From: JBDTGE01 sp050742975
GTDB lineage: Bacteria > Actinomycetota > Actinomycetes > Mycobacteriales > Jatrophihabitantaceae
Assembly (NCBI GenBank): GCA_050742975.1
Contig: JBOGDQ010000051.1
Span: forward strand, 1 to 37,686
DNA: 37,686 nt
Reading direction: 5' to 3'
The notes beneath the pieces are model-generated. The model made no database searches. It was not told where the DNA came from and saw only the letters and a program-made list of their open reading frames with translations. Position numbers and translations under genes: made by a program. How positions within the stretch are numbered: position 1 is the first letter of the stretch; each line of letters opens with the position of its first letter. Shown here piece by piece: positions 7,987 to 16,133 of this stretch.

Positions 7987-8775
7987 TCAGATCCAGCTGA
8001 CGCGGTCGTGCAGGTAGACGTAGCCGATGAAGCTCACCGCGTCGATCAGGAAGTGCGCCACGATGAGCGGGACGACCCGGCGGGTGCGCTGGAACCACCA
8101 GCCGAAGATGATCCCCATGATCGCGTTCCCGACGAACCCGCCGTACCCCTGGTAGAGGTGATACGACCCGCGCAGGACGGCCGAGGCGGCCAGGGCACGC
8201 GAGTCGGTCCAGCCCAGCTGGCGGAGTCGCGTGAGCACGAACGCGCCGACGATGATCTCCTCAGCGACGCCGTCCTGGAACGCGTCCAGGATCAGGATCG
8301 GAATGCGGTACCAGACGTCCGGAAAATCGGTGACGATGATCTGTGCGTTCAGGCCGAGCCTGCGCGCGACGTAGACGAGTGCGAGTCCCGGAATGCCGAT
8401 AGCAGCGGCGAATCCGACCCCCTTGGCAATCTCGATCGAGCGCAGCCGATCCAGCCCGATGCCGAGACCGCGGCCGGCGGGGGAGCGCATCAGGAGAACG
8501 ACGGCGAGGAACGCGGGCAGCAACCCGCTGAGCACGCCGGCGAGCTGGTCGAGGATGTCCAGCCACTGGTACGCGGTCTTCGTCCCCGAGTTGATCGGCC
8601 CGGTCGCGACGTTGGTGAACCCGGCACCGTGGTTGATCGTGATCTGGGCGCGCAGGAAGTCGAGCAGCGCCGTGATGCCGGACATCCCGTAGGAGACGCC
8701 GAGAACGGCAAGCAGTTCGAGGCCATAGCGCTGTTGCGGCTTCGCCAGCACACCGATCGGTTCGGGCTCACTCAC
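7987..8775 (-). CDS. CPBP family intramembrane metalloprotease
   Basis: 262 aa from GTG 8775, with about seven hydrophobic segments. The CPBP (CAAX protease/bacteriocin-processing, Abi) signature is present. Motif 1 is the EE pair in DGVAEEIIVGAFVLTRL (about residues 180-196), motif 2 is the His of SAVLRGSYHLYQGYGG, and motif 3 is the His of VPLIVAHFLIDAVSF. The usual EExxxR Arg is replaced in this variant by a VGAF context, with an Arg further on. Members cleave prenylated or other membrane peptides, or act in bacteriocin self-immunity; the substrate here is unknown. No peptide or bacteriocin gene is visible nearby. It lies 48 bp upstream of the Eis-like gene start, so the two may be cotranscribed. 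Confidence 0.88.
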   Translation of the reverse strand: MSEPEPIGVLAKPQQRYGLELLAVLGVSYGMSGITALLDFLRAQITINHGAGFTNVATGPINSGTKTAYQWLDILDQLAGVLSGLLPAFLAVVLLMRSPAGRGLGIGLDRLRSIEIAKGVGFAAAIGIPGLALVYVARRLGLNAQIIVTDFPDVWYRIPILILDAFQDGVAEEIIVGAFVLTRLRQLGWTDSRALAASAVLRGSYHLYQGYGGFVGNAIMGIIFGWWFQRTRRVVPLIVAHFLIDAVSFIGYVYLHDRVSWI

Positions 8776-8835
8776 CCGGACAGTGTGCCCGACCGCCTCG
8801 AACCGTCGACGCCCGTCAGCGCCTATCGGTCCCGG

Positions 8836-9630
8836 TCAGCTCCGCCGCGCGATGATCAGTGTCTGTGCCGTGGCGGCCAGCGGCCCGTGCCGGTCGGAGA
8901 TCGTCGACCGGGCGAGGCCGGCCCCGTTGGTGCCGAGCTGGGTGGCCGCGTCCATGTGCAGCCAGTCGCCGACGAACGGGCGGGACAGGTGCACGTCCAG
9001 GTCGACGTTGAGGAACGACCAGGTGGCCCAGTCCAGCTCGGCGGACACGCCGCTGGCCGAGTCGCCGATCAGCGCTACCCGCTGCAGCCCGGTCAGCTCC
9101 TCGCCGGGCACGAGCGAGTATCGCGGGCGGGCCCATACCGAGCCCGGACCCGGCACGGTGATCGACCCGCCGACTTCATGCCAGTCGATGCTGTCCGAGT
9201 ACGGGAACGAGAGCCCGAACCCGGGGTCGGCGGCCGGCGGGCGCTGCTGCGTGGGGCCGGGAGGTTGCGCGACGGTGCCGGTGTCCGCGTCGCGCACCAG
9301 CCACACCCGGCCGTTGAGGCAATCGCGGTCGCCGACGGTGAGTCCGACCTCGACGAGTACGCCGCTGCGGGCAGACCGGACGATACGAGCACAAGTAGAC
9401 ACCTCGCTCACAGGAACCGGCCCGACGAACTCGGCCGCCAGGCGGCAGGCGATCAGATCGGTCCGTCCGGCTCCGGCGGACGCGGCACGCTCGGCCGCCC
9501 GGACCAGCAGGGCGTTCGGCGGCCCGCCGTGCTGCAGCTCAGGGTTCCAGGGGCCGCCGGTCGCGGCGTCCGCGCGGTAGCGGCCGCCGTAGGAATCTTC
9601 GTCGATAGGACTGAAATATGCGTTCGTCAC
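8836..9630 (-). CDS. Acyl-CoA thioesterase family protein (TesB-like double hotdog)
   Basis: 264 aa from GTG 9630; a TTG at 9657 would add nine residues. The N-terminal hotdog begins NAYFSPIDEDSYGGRYRAD and continues GGPWNPELQHGGPPNALLVRAAERA, where QHGGPP resembles the helix-cap motif of TesB-like actinobacterial thioesterases. The second hotdog contains LQRVALIGDSASGVSAEL and the ending VGDWLHMDAATQLGTNGAGLARSTISD, the usual C-terminal TesB strand pattern. It should hydrolyse acyl-CoA esters in the cytoplasm; chain length is not predictable. It is 60 bp upstream of the CPBP gene on the same strand. The nearest Shine-Dalgarno-like run (GGGGGAAG) is about 15 bases from the GTG, so the start is not certain. 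Confidence 0.85.
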   Translation of the reverse strand: MTNAYFSPIDEDSYGGRYRADAATGGPWNPELQHGGPPNALLVRAAERAASAGAGRTDLIACRLAAEFVGPVPVSEVSTCARIVRSARSGVLVEVGLTVGDRDCLNGRVWLVRDADTGTVAQPPGPTQQRPPAADPGFGLSFPYSDSIDWHEVGGSITVPGPGSVWARPRYSLVPGEELTGLQRVALIGDSASGVSAELDWATWSFLNVDLDVHLSRPFVGDWLHMDAATQLGTNGAGLARSTISDRHGPLAATAQTLIIARRS

Positions 9631-9683
9631 GACCGTGAAACTACTTCCCCCGATCAAGCGCGGTATGCCTTACACTCGTCGGA

Positions 9684-9725
9684 GAAGGGGCGTGCGGCAC
9701 ATCCCTCCCGTGCCGCCGCCCCTTC
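9684..9725. other. Strong hairpin with 16-bp stem
   Basis: The left arm (9684-9700, gaaggggcgtgcggcac) pairs with the right arm (9710-9725, gtgccgccgccccttc) over 16 bp with a single bulged T and a 9-base loop (atccctccc). The stem is very GC-rich. No T-tract follows on either strand, so a classical intrinsic terminator is doubtful. It could be a non-coding RNA element or a leader structure of the divergent transcripts. Confidence 0.55.
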
Positions 9726-9743
9726 CTCTATGCCCAGATGTAG

Positions 9744-10220
9744 GTGCTGCTGCCGCGCACCGCGAGGCGCTTGGGTTCGCTCGTCGGACAGCGGCGGCGA
9801 CGGAAATGGTTGGTCCGCTGGTTCGGCTCGCGCCGCTGGCTCGCACTGGATCGACGGACGTCGTTGGTCCGCTGGTTCGGTCTTTGTTGCCGGGTGCGGG
9901 TTCGTGGTCGGCGCGTAGCCCTGATCAGCTGCGGGTTGTGGCTGCCGGGCGACCAGTACGCGCAGCTGATCACCGAGAAGACCTGCACCACGACGACGTC
10001 GCAGCGCTGGCCCGCCTGGTCTCTGCAACAGCTGCCTGCGCGCGGCTGACCGCCCACGCGCTACGAGCCGTGGCTGCTGCCGCGCAGCACGCTGGTCCCG
10101 CCGAACCGGTACGTCGGTGCATCGGCGTACCGGACGCTGACATCGGGACCTGCTGACCTCGGGACCTTGGGTACTGTCGGGGCCGTGCCCGCGACCAGAA
10201 CTGCCCGATGCGCCCTCTGA
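9744..10220 (+). pseudogene. Possible decayed reading frame interrupted by one stop
   Basis: The frame starting at GTG 9744 reads to a TGA at 10047-10049 and then stays open to 10218-10220. On both sides of that stop the codons are GC-rich at the third position and the residues look protein-like: CGLWLPGDQYAQLITEKTC before it and RYEPWLLPRSTLVPPNRYVG after it. This would fit a gene broken by a nonsense or frameshift change, or a chance open frame in GC-rich DNA. The early part is Arg/Trp-rich and contains the LVRWFG repeat. I recognise no family. Low confidence. Confidence 0.2.
9810..9880. repeat. 17-bp direct repeat (two copies, 54 bp apart)
   Basis: ttggtccgctggttcgg occurs at 9810-9826 and again at 9864-9880. 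The start-to-start distance is 54 bp, a multiple of three. In the plus frame from 9744 both copies read LVRWFG. Confidence 0.7.
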
Positions 10221-10729
10221 CCGCCCTCACCGCGGCGGTTGCCGCGGTCCTCGTGGTCGGCGTCGCCGCCGGTTGCTCGTCCAGCAAGACCGGCCATGAC
10301 ACGCCGACCTCGACGGCACCCACCTCGATAGCGCCGACCTCCACAGCTCCGGCGACCCAGAGCTCCGGCCCGACGGCGACGACCACCCTCAGCGAGTCCG
10401 AGCGGGTGGCGCAGTGGTACGCCGGGGTCAAGGACCACATCGCCGCCGTCCAGTCCGCCACCGAGGCCATCAAGACGGCAGCGCAGAACCAGCAGGTCTC
10501 CGCGCTGCCGGGCCTGTGCGGCCAACTGCACGACAACGTGGTCGCGGTGAGCGACGATCCCGCGCCACCCAACAAGCTGATGGCCGCGGCTGTCGCGTCA
10601 GCCGTGACCGCCTACATCGGCGCGGCGCAGAGTTGCCTGGCCGGCGACTATAACGCTGCCGCCACCGGCATCAACGCGGGTGCGGCCGACCTGTCGCGGG
10701 CCAACATCATCATGAACAACCTCAGCTAG
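10208..10729 (+). CDS. Putative lipoprotein of unknown function
   Basis: 173 aa from ATG 10208. The N-terminus is a lipoprotein signal: RP, a hydrophobic stretch (LTALTAAVAAVLVVGVA) and a lipobox AAGC with Cys23 as the lipidated residue, followed by SSS. Residues 30-60 are a Thr/Ser/Ala/Pro linker with repeated APTST units. The remaining 110 residues are helical (VAQWYAGVKDHIAAVQSATEAIK) with two Cys, at LPGLCGQ and AAQSCLAG, that could form a disulfide outside the membrane. The length and composition are like many small actinobacterial lipoproteins without known function. The end overlaps the end of fahA by 8 bp, tail to tail. Confidence 0.8.
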   Translation: MRPLTALTAAVAAVLVVGVAAGCSSSKTGHDTPTSTAPTSIAPTSTAPATQSSGPTATTTLSESERVAQWYAGVKDHIAAVQSATEAIKTAAQNQQVSALPGLCGQLHDNVVAVSDDPAPPNKLMAAAVASAVTAYIGAAQSCLAGDYNAAATGINAGAADLSRANIIMNNLS

Positions 10730-11924
10730 GGACGATCCGCCCGCGTACCTCGCCGAGCTCGATCGGCCCACGTGGGCCGGGGGCGGTCGCGGTGAGCACG
10801 ACCTCGTCGCCGTCCTGTAGGAAGCCACGTTCGGTGCCGTCGGCCAGCACGAGCGGCTGTGTCCCGTTCCAGGTCAGCTCCAGCAGGCTGCCACGTTGAT
10901 CGGCGGCCGGGCCGCTCACGGTCCCGGAGGCGTAGAGGTCTCCGGGCCGGAGGTGGGCACCGTTCACGGTCATGTGAGCGAGCATCTGCGCGGGCGTCCA
11001 GTACATGCTCGCGAACGGCGGGTGCGACAGGACGGTGCCGTTCAGGCTCACCTGCAGGGACAGGTCGAGACCGGCTGGCGAGGCGGAGTCGTCCAGGTAG
11101 GGCAGCGGGTGCGGGTCGCGGGGTGGCGGGGCGGTCCACGCGGCTGCCAGCGCGTCCAGCGGGGTGATCCAGCCGGCGACCGACGTCGCGAACGACTTGC
11201 CGAGGAACGGGCCCAGCGGCACGTACTCCCAGGCCTGGATATCACGTGCGGACCAGTCGTTCAGCAGGCACACCCCGAACACGTGCTCGGCGAACTGGCC
11301 GGCCGGGACGGCTGTGCCGGGGGGAGATCCGGCGCCCACGACGAACGCCACCTCGGCCTCGAGGTCCAGCCGCTGCGAGGGCCCGAAACGCACCGTGGCG
11401 TCCTGGTTGCGGGCCTGACCGGCGGGCCGGCGGATCTTCGTACCGGACACGACTATCGTTCCGGCGCGCCCGTGATAGCCGATCGGCAGGTGCTTCCAGT
11501 TGGGTGTCAGCGGCTCGCTGTCGGGCCGGAAGATGCGCCCGACGTTGGTGGCGTGGTGCTCGGAGGCGTAGAAGTCGACGTAGTCCGCGACGGCGAAACC
11601 GAGCACGGGCGTCACGTCCGCAAGGGGCACGAGCGCCGGCTCGACGGCGGGACGGTGGGCCTCATCGCTGAGCCGGTCGATCACGTACGCGCGCAGGGCG
11701 GACCAGGTGGTCCGGCCCGCGGCCAGGAACCGGTCCAGCGTCCGGCGGGCGAACAGCTGCTCGTACCCGCCGGCCTCGGTCAGGTCCAGCGCGTAGTCAC
11801 CGATCCGGACCGCGGCAAACTGCCGCCCGCTGCGGTCGACGACGGCCCCGAGCGGCAGGTGGTCGATGCCGAACGGGTGATCGTCCGGGAGCCCCAGCCA
11901 CGTCGTCACCGCACTGAACGTCAC
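10722..11924 (-). CDS. fahA: Fumarylacetoacetase
   Basis: 400 aa from GTG 11924, whose first bases overlap the stop of the upstream gene (GTGA). The enzyme hydrolyses fumarylacetoacetate to fumarate and acetoacetate, the last step of homogentisate catabolism. The N-terminal FAH domain has TTWLGLPDDHPFGIDHLPLG. The catalytic C-terminal domain shows YVDFYASEHHATNVG, the metal-ligand region LDLEAEVAFVVGAG, LLNDWSARDIQAWEYVPLG, FGKSF-like LGKSFATSVAGWITPLDAL, and LRPGDLYASGTVSGP. The length matches the full eukaryote-like two-domain FAH rather than the short FAH-family hydrolases. The operon with hmgA confirms the role. Confidence 0.95.
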   Translation of the reverse strand: MTFSAVTTWLGLPDDHPFGIDHLPLGAVVDRSGRQFAAVRIGDYALDLTEAGGYEQLFARRTLDRFLAAGRTTWSALRAYVIDRLSDEAHRPAVEPALVPLADVTPVLGFAVADYVDFYASEHHATNVGRIFRPDSEPLTPNWKHLPIGYHGRAGTIVVSGTKIRRPAGQARNQDATVRFGPSQRLDLEAEVAFVVGAGSPPGTAVPAGQFAEHVFGVCLLNDWSARDIQAWEYVPLGPFLGKSFATSVAGWITPLDALAAAWTAPPPRDPHPLPYLDDSASPAGLDLSLQVSLNGTVLSHPPFASMYWTPAQMLAHMTVNGAHLRPGDLYASGTVSGPAADQRGSLLELTWNGTQPLVLADGTERGFLQDGDEVVLTATAPGPRGPIELGEVRGRIVPS

Positions 11925-12763
11925 GGGACCTTCACCAGCCCCATCCCGACGAGGTCGGAGATCGGCTCGTCGATGCTGCACGTCCCGAACGAGCAGAACA
12001 TGGCGCGGATCGCGTCGATATCGCGGCGGCTGAGCTCGCGGACGTGATCGGCGATCGCGTTCGGATCGCGCTCGGCGAGCAGGGCTGTGGTCGCCTCGGC
12101 GTTACCAGTGGCGGCGGCGACCCGCGCGGCGAGCGCGACGTTCAGGAATCCGTGGTGTTCGAACTTCGTCTCGACGTCCTTGTGCCGCACCGCGTTGTGC
12201 AGGCCGGCGGTGCATTTGAACTGCAGCCGCTCGGCCGCGCAGAGCACGATCGGGGCGGCCAGTTCGGCCTCGGTGCGGAAGGCGTCGATGGACGTTCCGC
12301 CGGTGCGCAGCTTCAGCCGCAGCCCGGCCGCGCTCATGTCGTGGACGTGCTCGTCGCTCACCTGCAGCACCGGGATCTCCAGGTAGCACAGGACGCCGTC
12401 GGCTCGGAACCGTTCGAGCGCGCGCGCTGCATTCGCGAACGACTCGTTCCGCAGCGGCACCTCCACCGCCTGCAGCCGCAGCTGCGGCAGCCCGCGGACG
12501 GTCCGGACCAGATCGGCCAGGCCCTCGACGCCGTCCGGGACGACGGCCGCCACGTCGAACGGGTCTAGCGCGAGCTCGTCGACCTGCCCGGCCAGCATTG
12601 GCAACCGCCGAGCGTTGCACACGAACGCCCCGACGGTGTCGGCGTACCAGGACAGCCGGTGCCGTGCGTAGCCACGCGCGGCGGCCGGCATCTTCGTGTC
12701 GGCCGGCGGGTACATCGCCGCGTCGTCGAACATCGCCGTGAACAGGTCGAACGCACCGGCCAC
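11921..12763 (-). CDS. Uncharacterised protein of the homogentisate operon
   Basis: 280 aa from GTG 12763, two bases after the hmgA stop and overlapping fahA by 4 bp, so it is translated with both pathway enzymes. No signal peptide or membrane helix. Visible blocks are FDDAAMYPPADTKMPAA (12-28), GAFVCNARRLPML (45-57), a central region with alternating strands and helices, LRLKLRTGGT (148-157), FKCTAGLHNAVRH (182-194), HHGFLNVALAA (203-213) and a Cys-containing end CSFGTCSIDEPISDL (257-271). The order of strands and the glycine turns suggest a beta/alpha barrel. I know proteins with the TAGLHH-type motif only as uncharacterised. The missing step between HmgA and FahA is maleylacetoacetate isomerisation; this gene is a candidate, by position only. 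Confidence 0.85.
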   Translation of the reverse strand: MAGAFDLFTAMFDDAAMYPPADTKMPAAARGYARHRLSWYADTVGAFVCNARRLPMLAGQVDELALDPFDVAAVVPDGVEGLADLVRTVRGLPQLRLQAVEVPLRNESFANAARALERFRADGVLCYLEIPVLQVSDEHVHDMSAAGLRLKLRTGGTSIDAFRTEAELAAPIVLCAAERLQFKCTAGLHNAVRHKDVETKFEHHGFLNVALAARVAAATGNAEATTALLAERDPNAIADHVRELSRRDIDAIRAMFCSFGTCSIDEPISDLVGMGLVKVP

Positions 12764-12765
12764 GG

Positions 12766-13962
12766 TTACGTCTCCGGGCCTCGACCGGACCAGGACCAGG
12801 CGTACTTGCCGTCGTCGCAGGCGCGGCCGGCTTCGCCGAGGCGCAGCGGGCGGAAGGTGTCGATCATGACGGCTAGTTCGTCGAAGTACTCGGCGCCGAT
12901 GGAGCGTTCGTAGGCGCCCGGTTGCGGGCCGTGCGAGTGCCCGCCCGGGTGCAGGCTGATCGAGCCCTGCCCGATGCCCGATCCTTTGCGGGCTTCGTAG
13001 TCGCCGCCGCAGTAGAACATCACCTCGTCGGAGTCGACGTTGGAGTGGTAGTAGGGCACCGGGATGGACAGCGGGTGGTAATCGACCTTGCGGGGAACGA
13101 AGTTGCAGATGACGAAGTTGGTTCCCTCGAACACCTGGTGCGCCGGCGGCGGCTGGTGCACCTTGCCGGTGATCGGCATGTAGTCCGCGACGTTGAACGT
13201 GTACGGGTACAGGCAGCCGTCCCAGCCGATCACGTCGAACGGGTGCTGCGGCACGGTGTGGATCGTGCCGGCGATCCCGGTCGGGCCGGTGCCGCGATGC
13301 TTGACGTACACCTGCACGTCCGTCCCGTCGGCCAGCAGTGGCTCGCCGGGCCCGTGCAGGTCCCGCTCGCAGTACGGCGCGTGCTCGAGCAGTTGGCCGT
13401 ACCGGGACAGGTAGCGGTGCGCCGGGGCGATGTGGCTGTTCGCCTCGATGCAGTACGCCCGCACCCCGTCCGGGCCGGGCAGCCACCGGTGCGTCGTCGC
13501 CCGCGGCAGCAGCACGTAGTCGCCCTCGCGCGCCGACAACGTGCCGAACACCGTCTCCACCCTTGCCGACCCGGACTCGACGTACACGCACTCGTCCCCG
13601 ATCGCGTTGCGGTACAGCGGCGAGGGCGCACCGGCGAGAACGTAGCTGATCCGCACGTCCTCGTTGCCCAGCACCAGCCGACGGCCGGTCACCACATCCA
13701 CACCGGCCGACTGCTCGAACAGCGCATGCAGCCGCAGATGCCGCGGCAGCAACGGCTCGTTCGGCACCGTCACCTGATCGGGCAGCTCCCAGACCCGCGC
13801 ATCCACCAGCGCCGAGGGGATGTTGCGGTGATACAGCAACGAGGAGTCCGAACTGAACCCCTCCTCGCCCATCAACTCCTCGAAGTACAGGCTGCCGTCG
13901 TCCGCACGATGCTGGGTGTGCCGCTTCGGCGGAACGCTGCCCCGCATCTGGTAGTACGCCAT
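12766..13962 (-). CDS. hmgA: Homogentisate 1,2-dioxygenase
   Basis: 398 aa, ATG with GAGGGG eight to nine bases upstream. The enzyme opens homogentisate with O2 and Fe(II) to maleylacetoacetate in tyrosine and phenylalanine breakdown. The start MAYYQMRGSVPPKRHTQHR is typical of the actinobacterial form. The cupin core has GDYVLLPRATTHRWLPG and FDVIGWDGCLYPYTFN. The iron-ligand regions are VPYYHSNVDSDEVMFY and ISLHPGGHSHGPQPG. It is somewhat shorter than the roughly 440-residue human and Pseudomonas enzymes, as usual for this group. It lies 24 bp after gltA and 2 bp before the unknown gene. The hppD gene, which would make homogentisate, is not in this window. Confidence 0.96.
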   Translation of the reverse strand: MAYYQMRGSVPPKRHTQHRADDGSLYFEELMGEEGFSSDSSLLYHRNIPSALVDARVWELPDQVTVPNEPLLPRHLRLHALFEQSAGVDVVTGRRLVLGNEDVRISYVLAGAPSPLYRNAIGDECVYVESGSARVETVFGTLSAREGDYVLLPRATTHRWLPGPDGVRAYCIEANSHIAPAHRYLSRYGQLLEHAPYCERDLHGPGEPLLADGTDVQVYVKHRGTGPTGIAGTIHTVPQHPFDVIGWDGCLYPYTFNVADYMPITGKVHQPPPAHQVFEGTNFVICNFVPRKVDYHPLSIPVPYYHSNVDSDEVMFYCGGDYEARKGSGIGQGSISLHPGGHSHGPQPGAYERSIGAEYFDELAVMIDTFRPLRLGEAGRACDDGKYAWSWSGRGPET

Positions 13963-13986
13963 CGGGTGATCCCCTCGGTCGACAGC

Positions 13987-15276
<1,290 letters not shown>

Positions 15277-15283
15277 CAGCAAA

Positions 15284-15289
15284 CTCCTC
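15284..15289 (-). promoter_or_regulatory. Shine-Dalgarno site of gltA
   Basis: GAGGAG on the minus strand, 7 bases before the ATG at 15276. It decides the start against the TTG at 15282. Confidence 0.6.
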
Positions 15290-15413
15290 TCGTGAAGGCG
15301 CAGTGACAGCCGCGGTGGCGGCTCACTTCGAGCCTAGTGTGCGCGCGGTAACGGCCTCCGCCCGCGCCGGACAGGCCTCGGGTGACAACCGCCACGGGTG
15401 GCAAGCTGGAGCC

Positions 15414-16133
15414 ATGCTGGGACTACCTGACGCGATCACTGTCTGCCTGTTCGACCTGGACGGCGTGCTCACCGATACCGCCTCGGTGCACCGCAAGGCG
15501 TGGAAACAGACGTTCGACCCGCTGCTGCAATCGCGCGGGCAATCGCCGTTCACCGAGGACGACTACGACGACTACGTCGACGGCAAGCCCCGTGCGGACG
15601 GGGTGCGAGACTTCCTCGCTTCACGCAGCATCACCCTGCCCGAGGGCAGCAGGGACGACCCGGCATCGGCCGAGACGGTGTACGGCGTGGGCAACCGCAA
15701 GAACGAGCTGCTGCTGAAGCGCGTCCACGACGACGGTGTCGAGGTGTACGAGGGCTCGCGCCGCTACCTGCTGGCAGCGCGCGAGGCCGGCCTGCGCCGC
15801 GCCGTGGTCTCCTCCAGTGCCAACACCGCGGACGTGCTGCACGTGACGGGTCTGGCCGCGCTGGTCGAGGGGCGGGTCGACGGGAACACGCTCACGGAAC
15901 AGGGGCTGCGGGGCAAGCCGGCACCGGACTCGTTCCTGGCCGGCGCGAAGTTGTTCGGAGTCGACCCGGGTGCCGCCGTCGTGTTCGAGGACGCCCTGGC
16001 CGGTGTCCAGGCCGGCCACGACGGCGGGTTCGGCTTCGTGGTCGGCGTCAACCGCATCGACGACGAGCACGGCCGGCAGCTGCGCGAGCACGGGGCGAGC
16101 GTCGTCGTCCGCGACCTGGCCGAGCTGCTGTGA
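15414..16133 (+). CDS. Beta-phosphoglucomutase family HAD hydrolase
   Basis: 239 aa from ATG 15414. Haloacid dehalogenase fold: motif I FDLDGVLTDTASVH (Asp nucleophile and the second Asp used in phosphoglucomutases), then a helical cap with WKQTFDPLL and DYVDGKPRADGV. Motif II is AVVSSSANT, motif III the Lys in LRGKPAPDSFLAGAK, and motif IV VVFEDALAGVQAG. The YVDGKPR block and the long cap are typical of beta-phosphoglucomutase. It would convert beta-glucose-1-phosphate to glucose-6-phosphate. The overlap with the GH65 gene (GTGA) supports this, because GH65 phosphorylases release beta-glucose-1-phosphate. It is divergent from gltA, with 137 bp between them for both promoters. Confidence 0.93.
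   Translation: MLGLPDAITVCLFDLDGVLTDTASVHRKAWKQTFDPLLQSRGQSPFTEDDYDDYVDGKPRADGVRDFLASRSITLPEGSRDDPASAETVYGVGNRKNELLLKRVHDDGVEVYEGSRRYLLAAREAGLRRAVVSSSANTADVLHVTGLAALVEGRVDGNTLTEQGLRGKPAPDSFLAGAKLFGVDPGAAVVFEDALAGVQAGHDGGFGFVVGVNRIDDEHGRQLREHGASVVVRDLAELL

Larger units (their letters stand above)
9631..10207. other. 577-bp region between divergent genes with no confident gene
   Basis: No reading frame here has a recognisable domain. It must hold the promoters of the thioesterase gene (leftwards) and the lipoprotein gene (rightwards). It also holds a strong hairpin at 9684-9725, a 17-bp direct repeat at 9810 and 9864, and a plus-strand frame from 9744 that looks coding but carries an internal stop at 10047-10049. 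These are listed separately. Confidence 0.6.
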
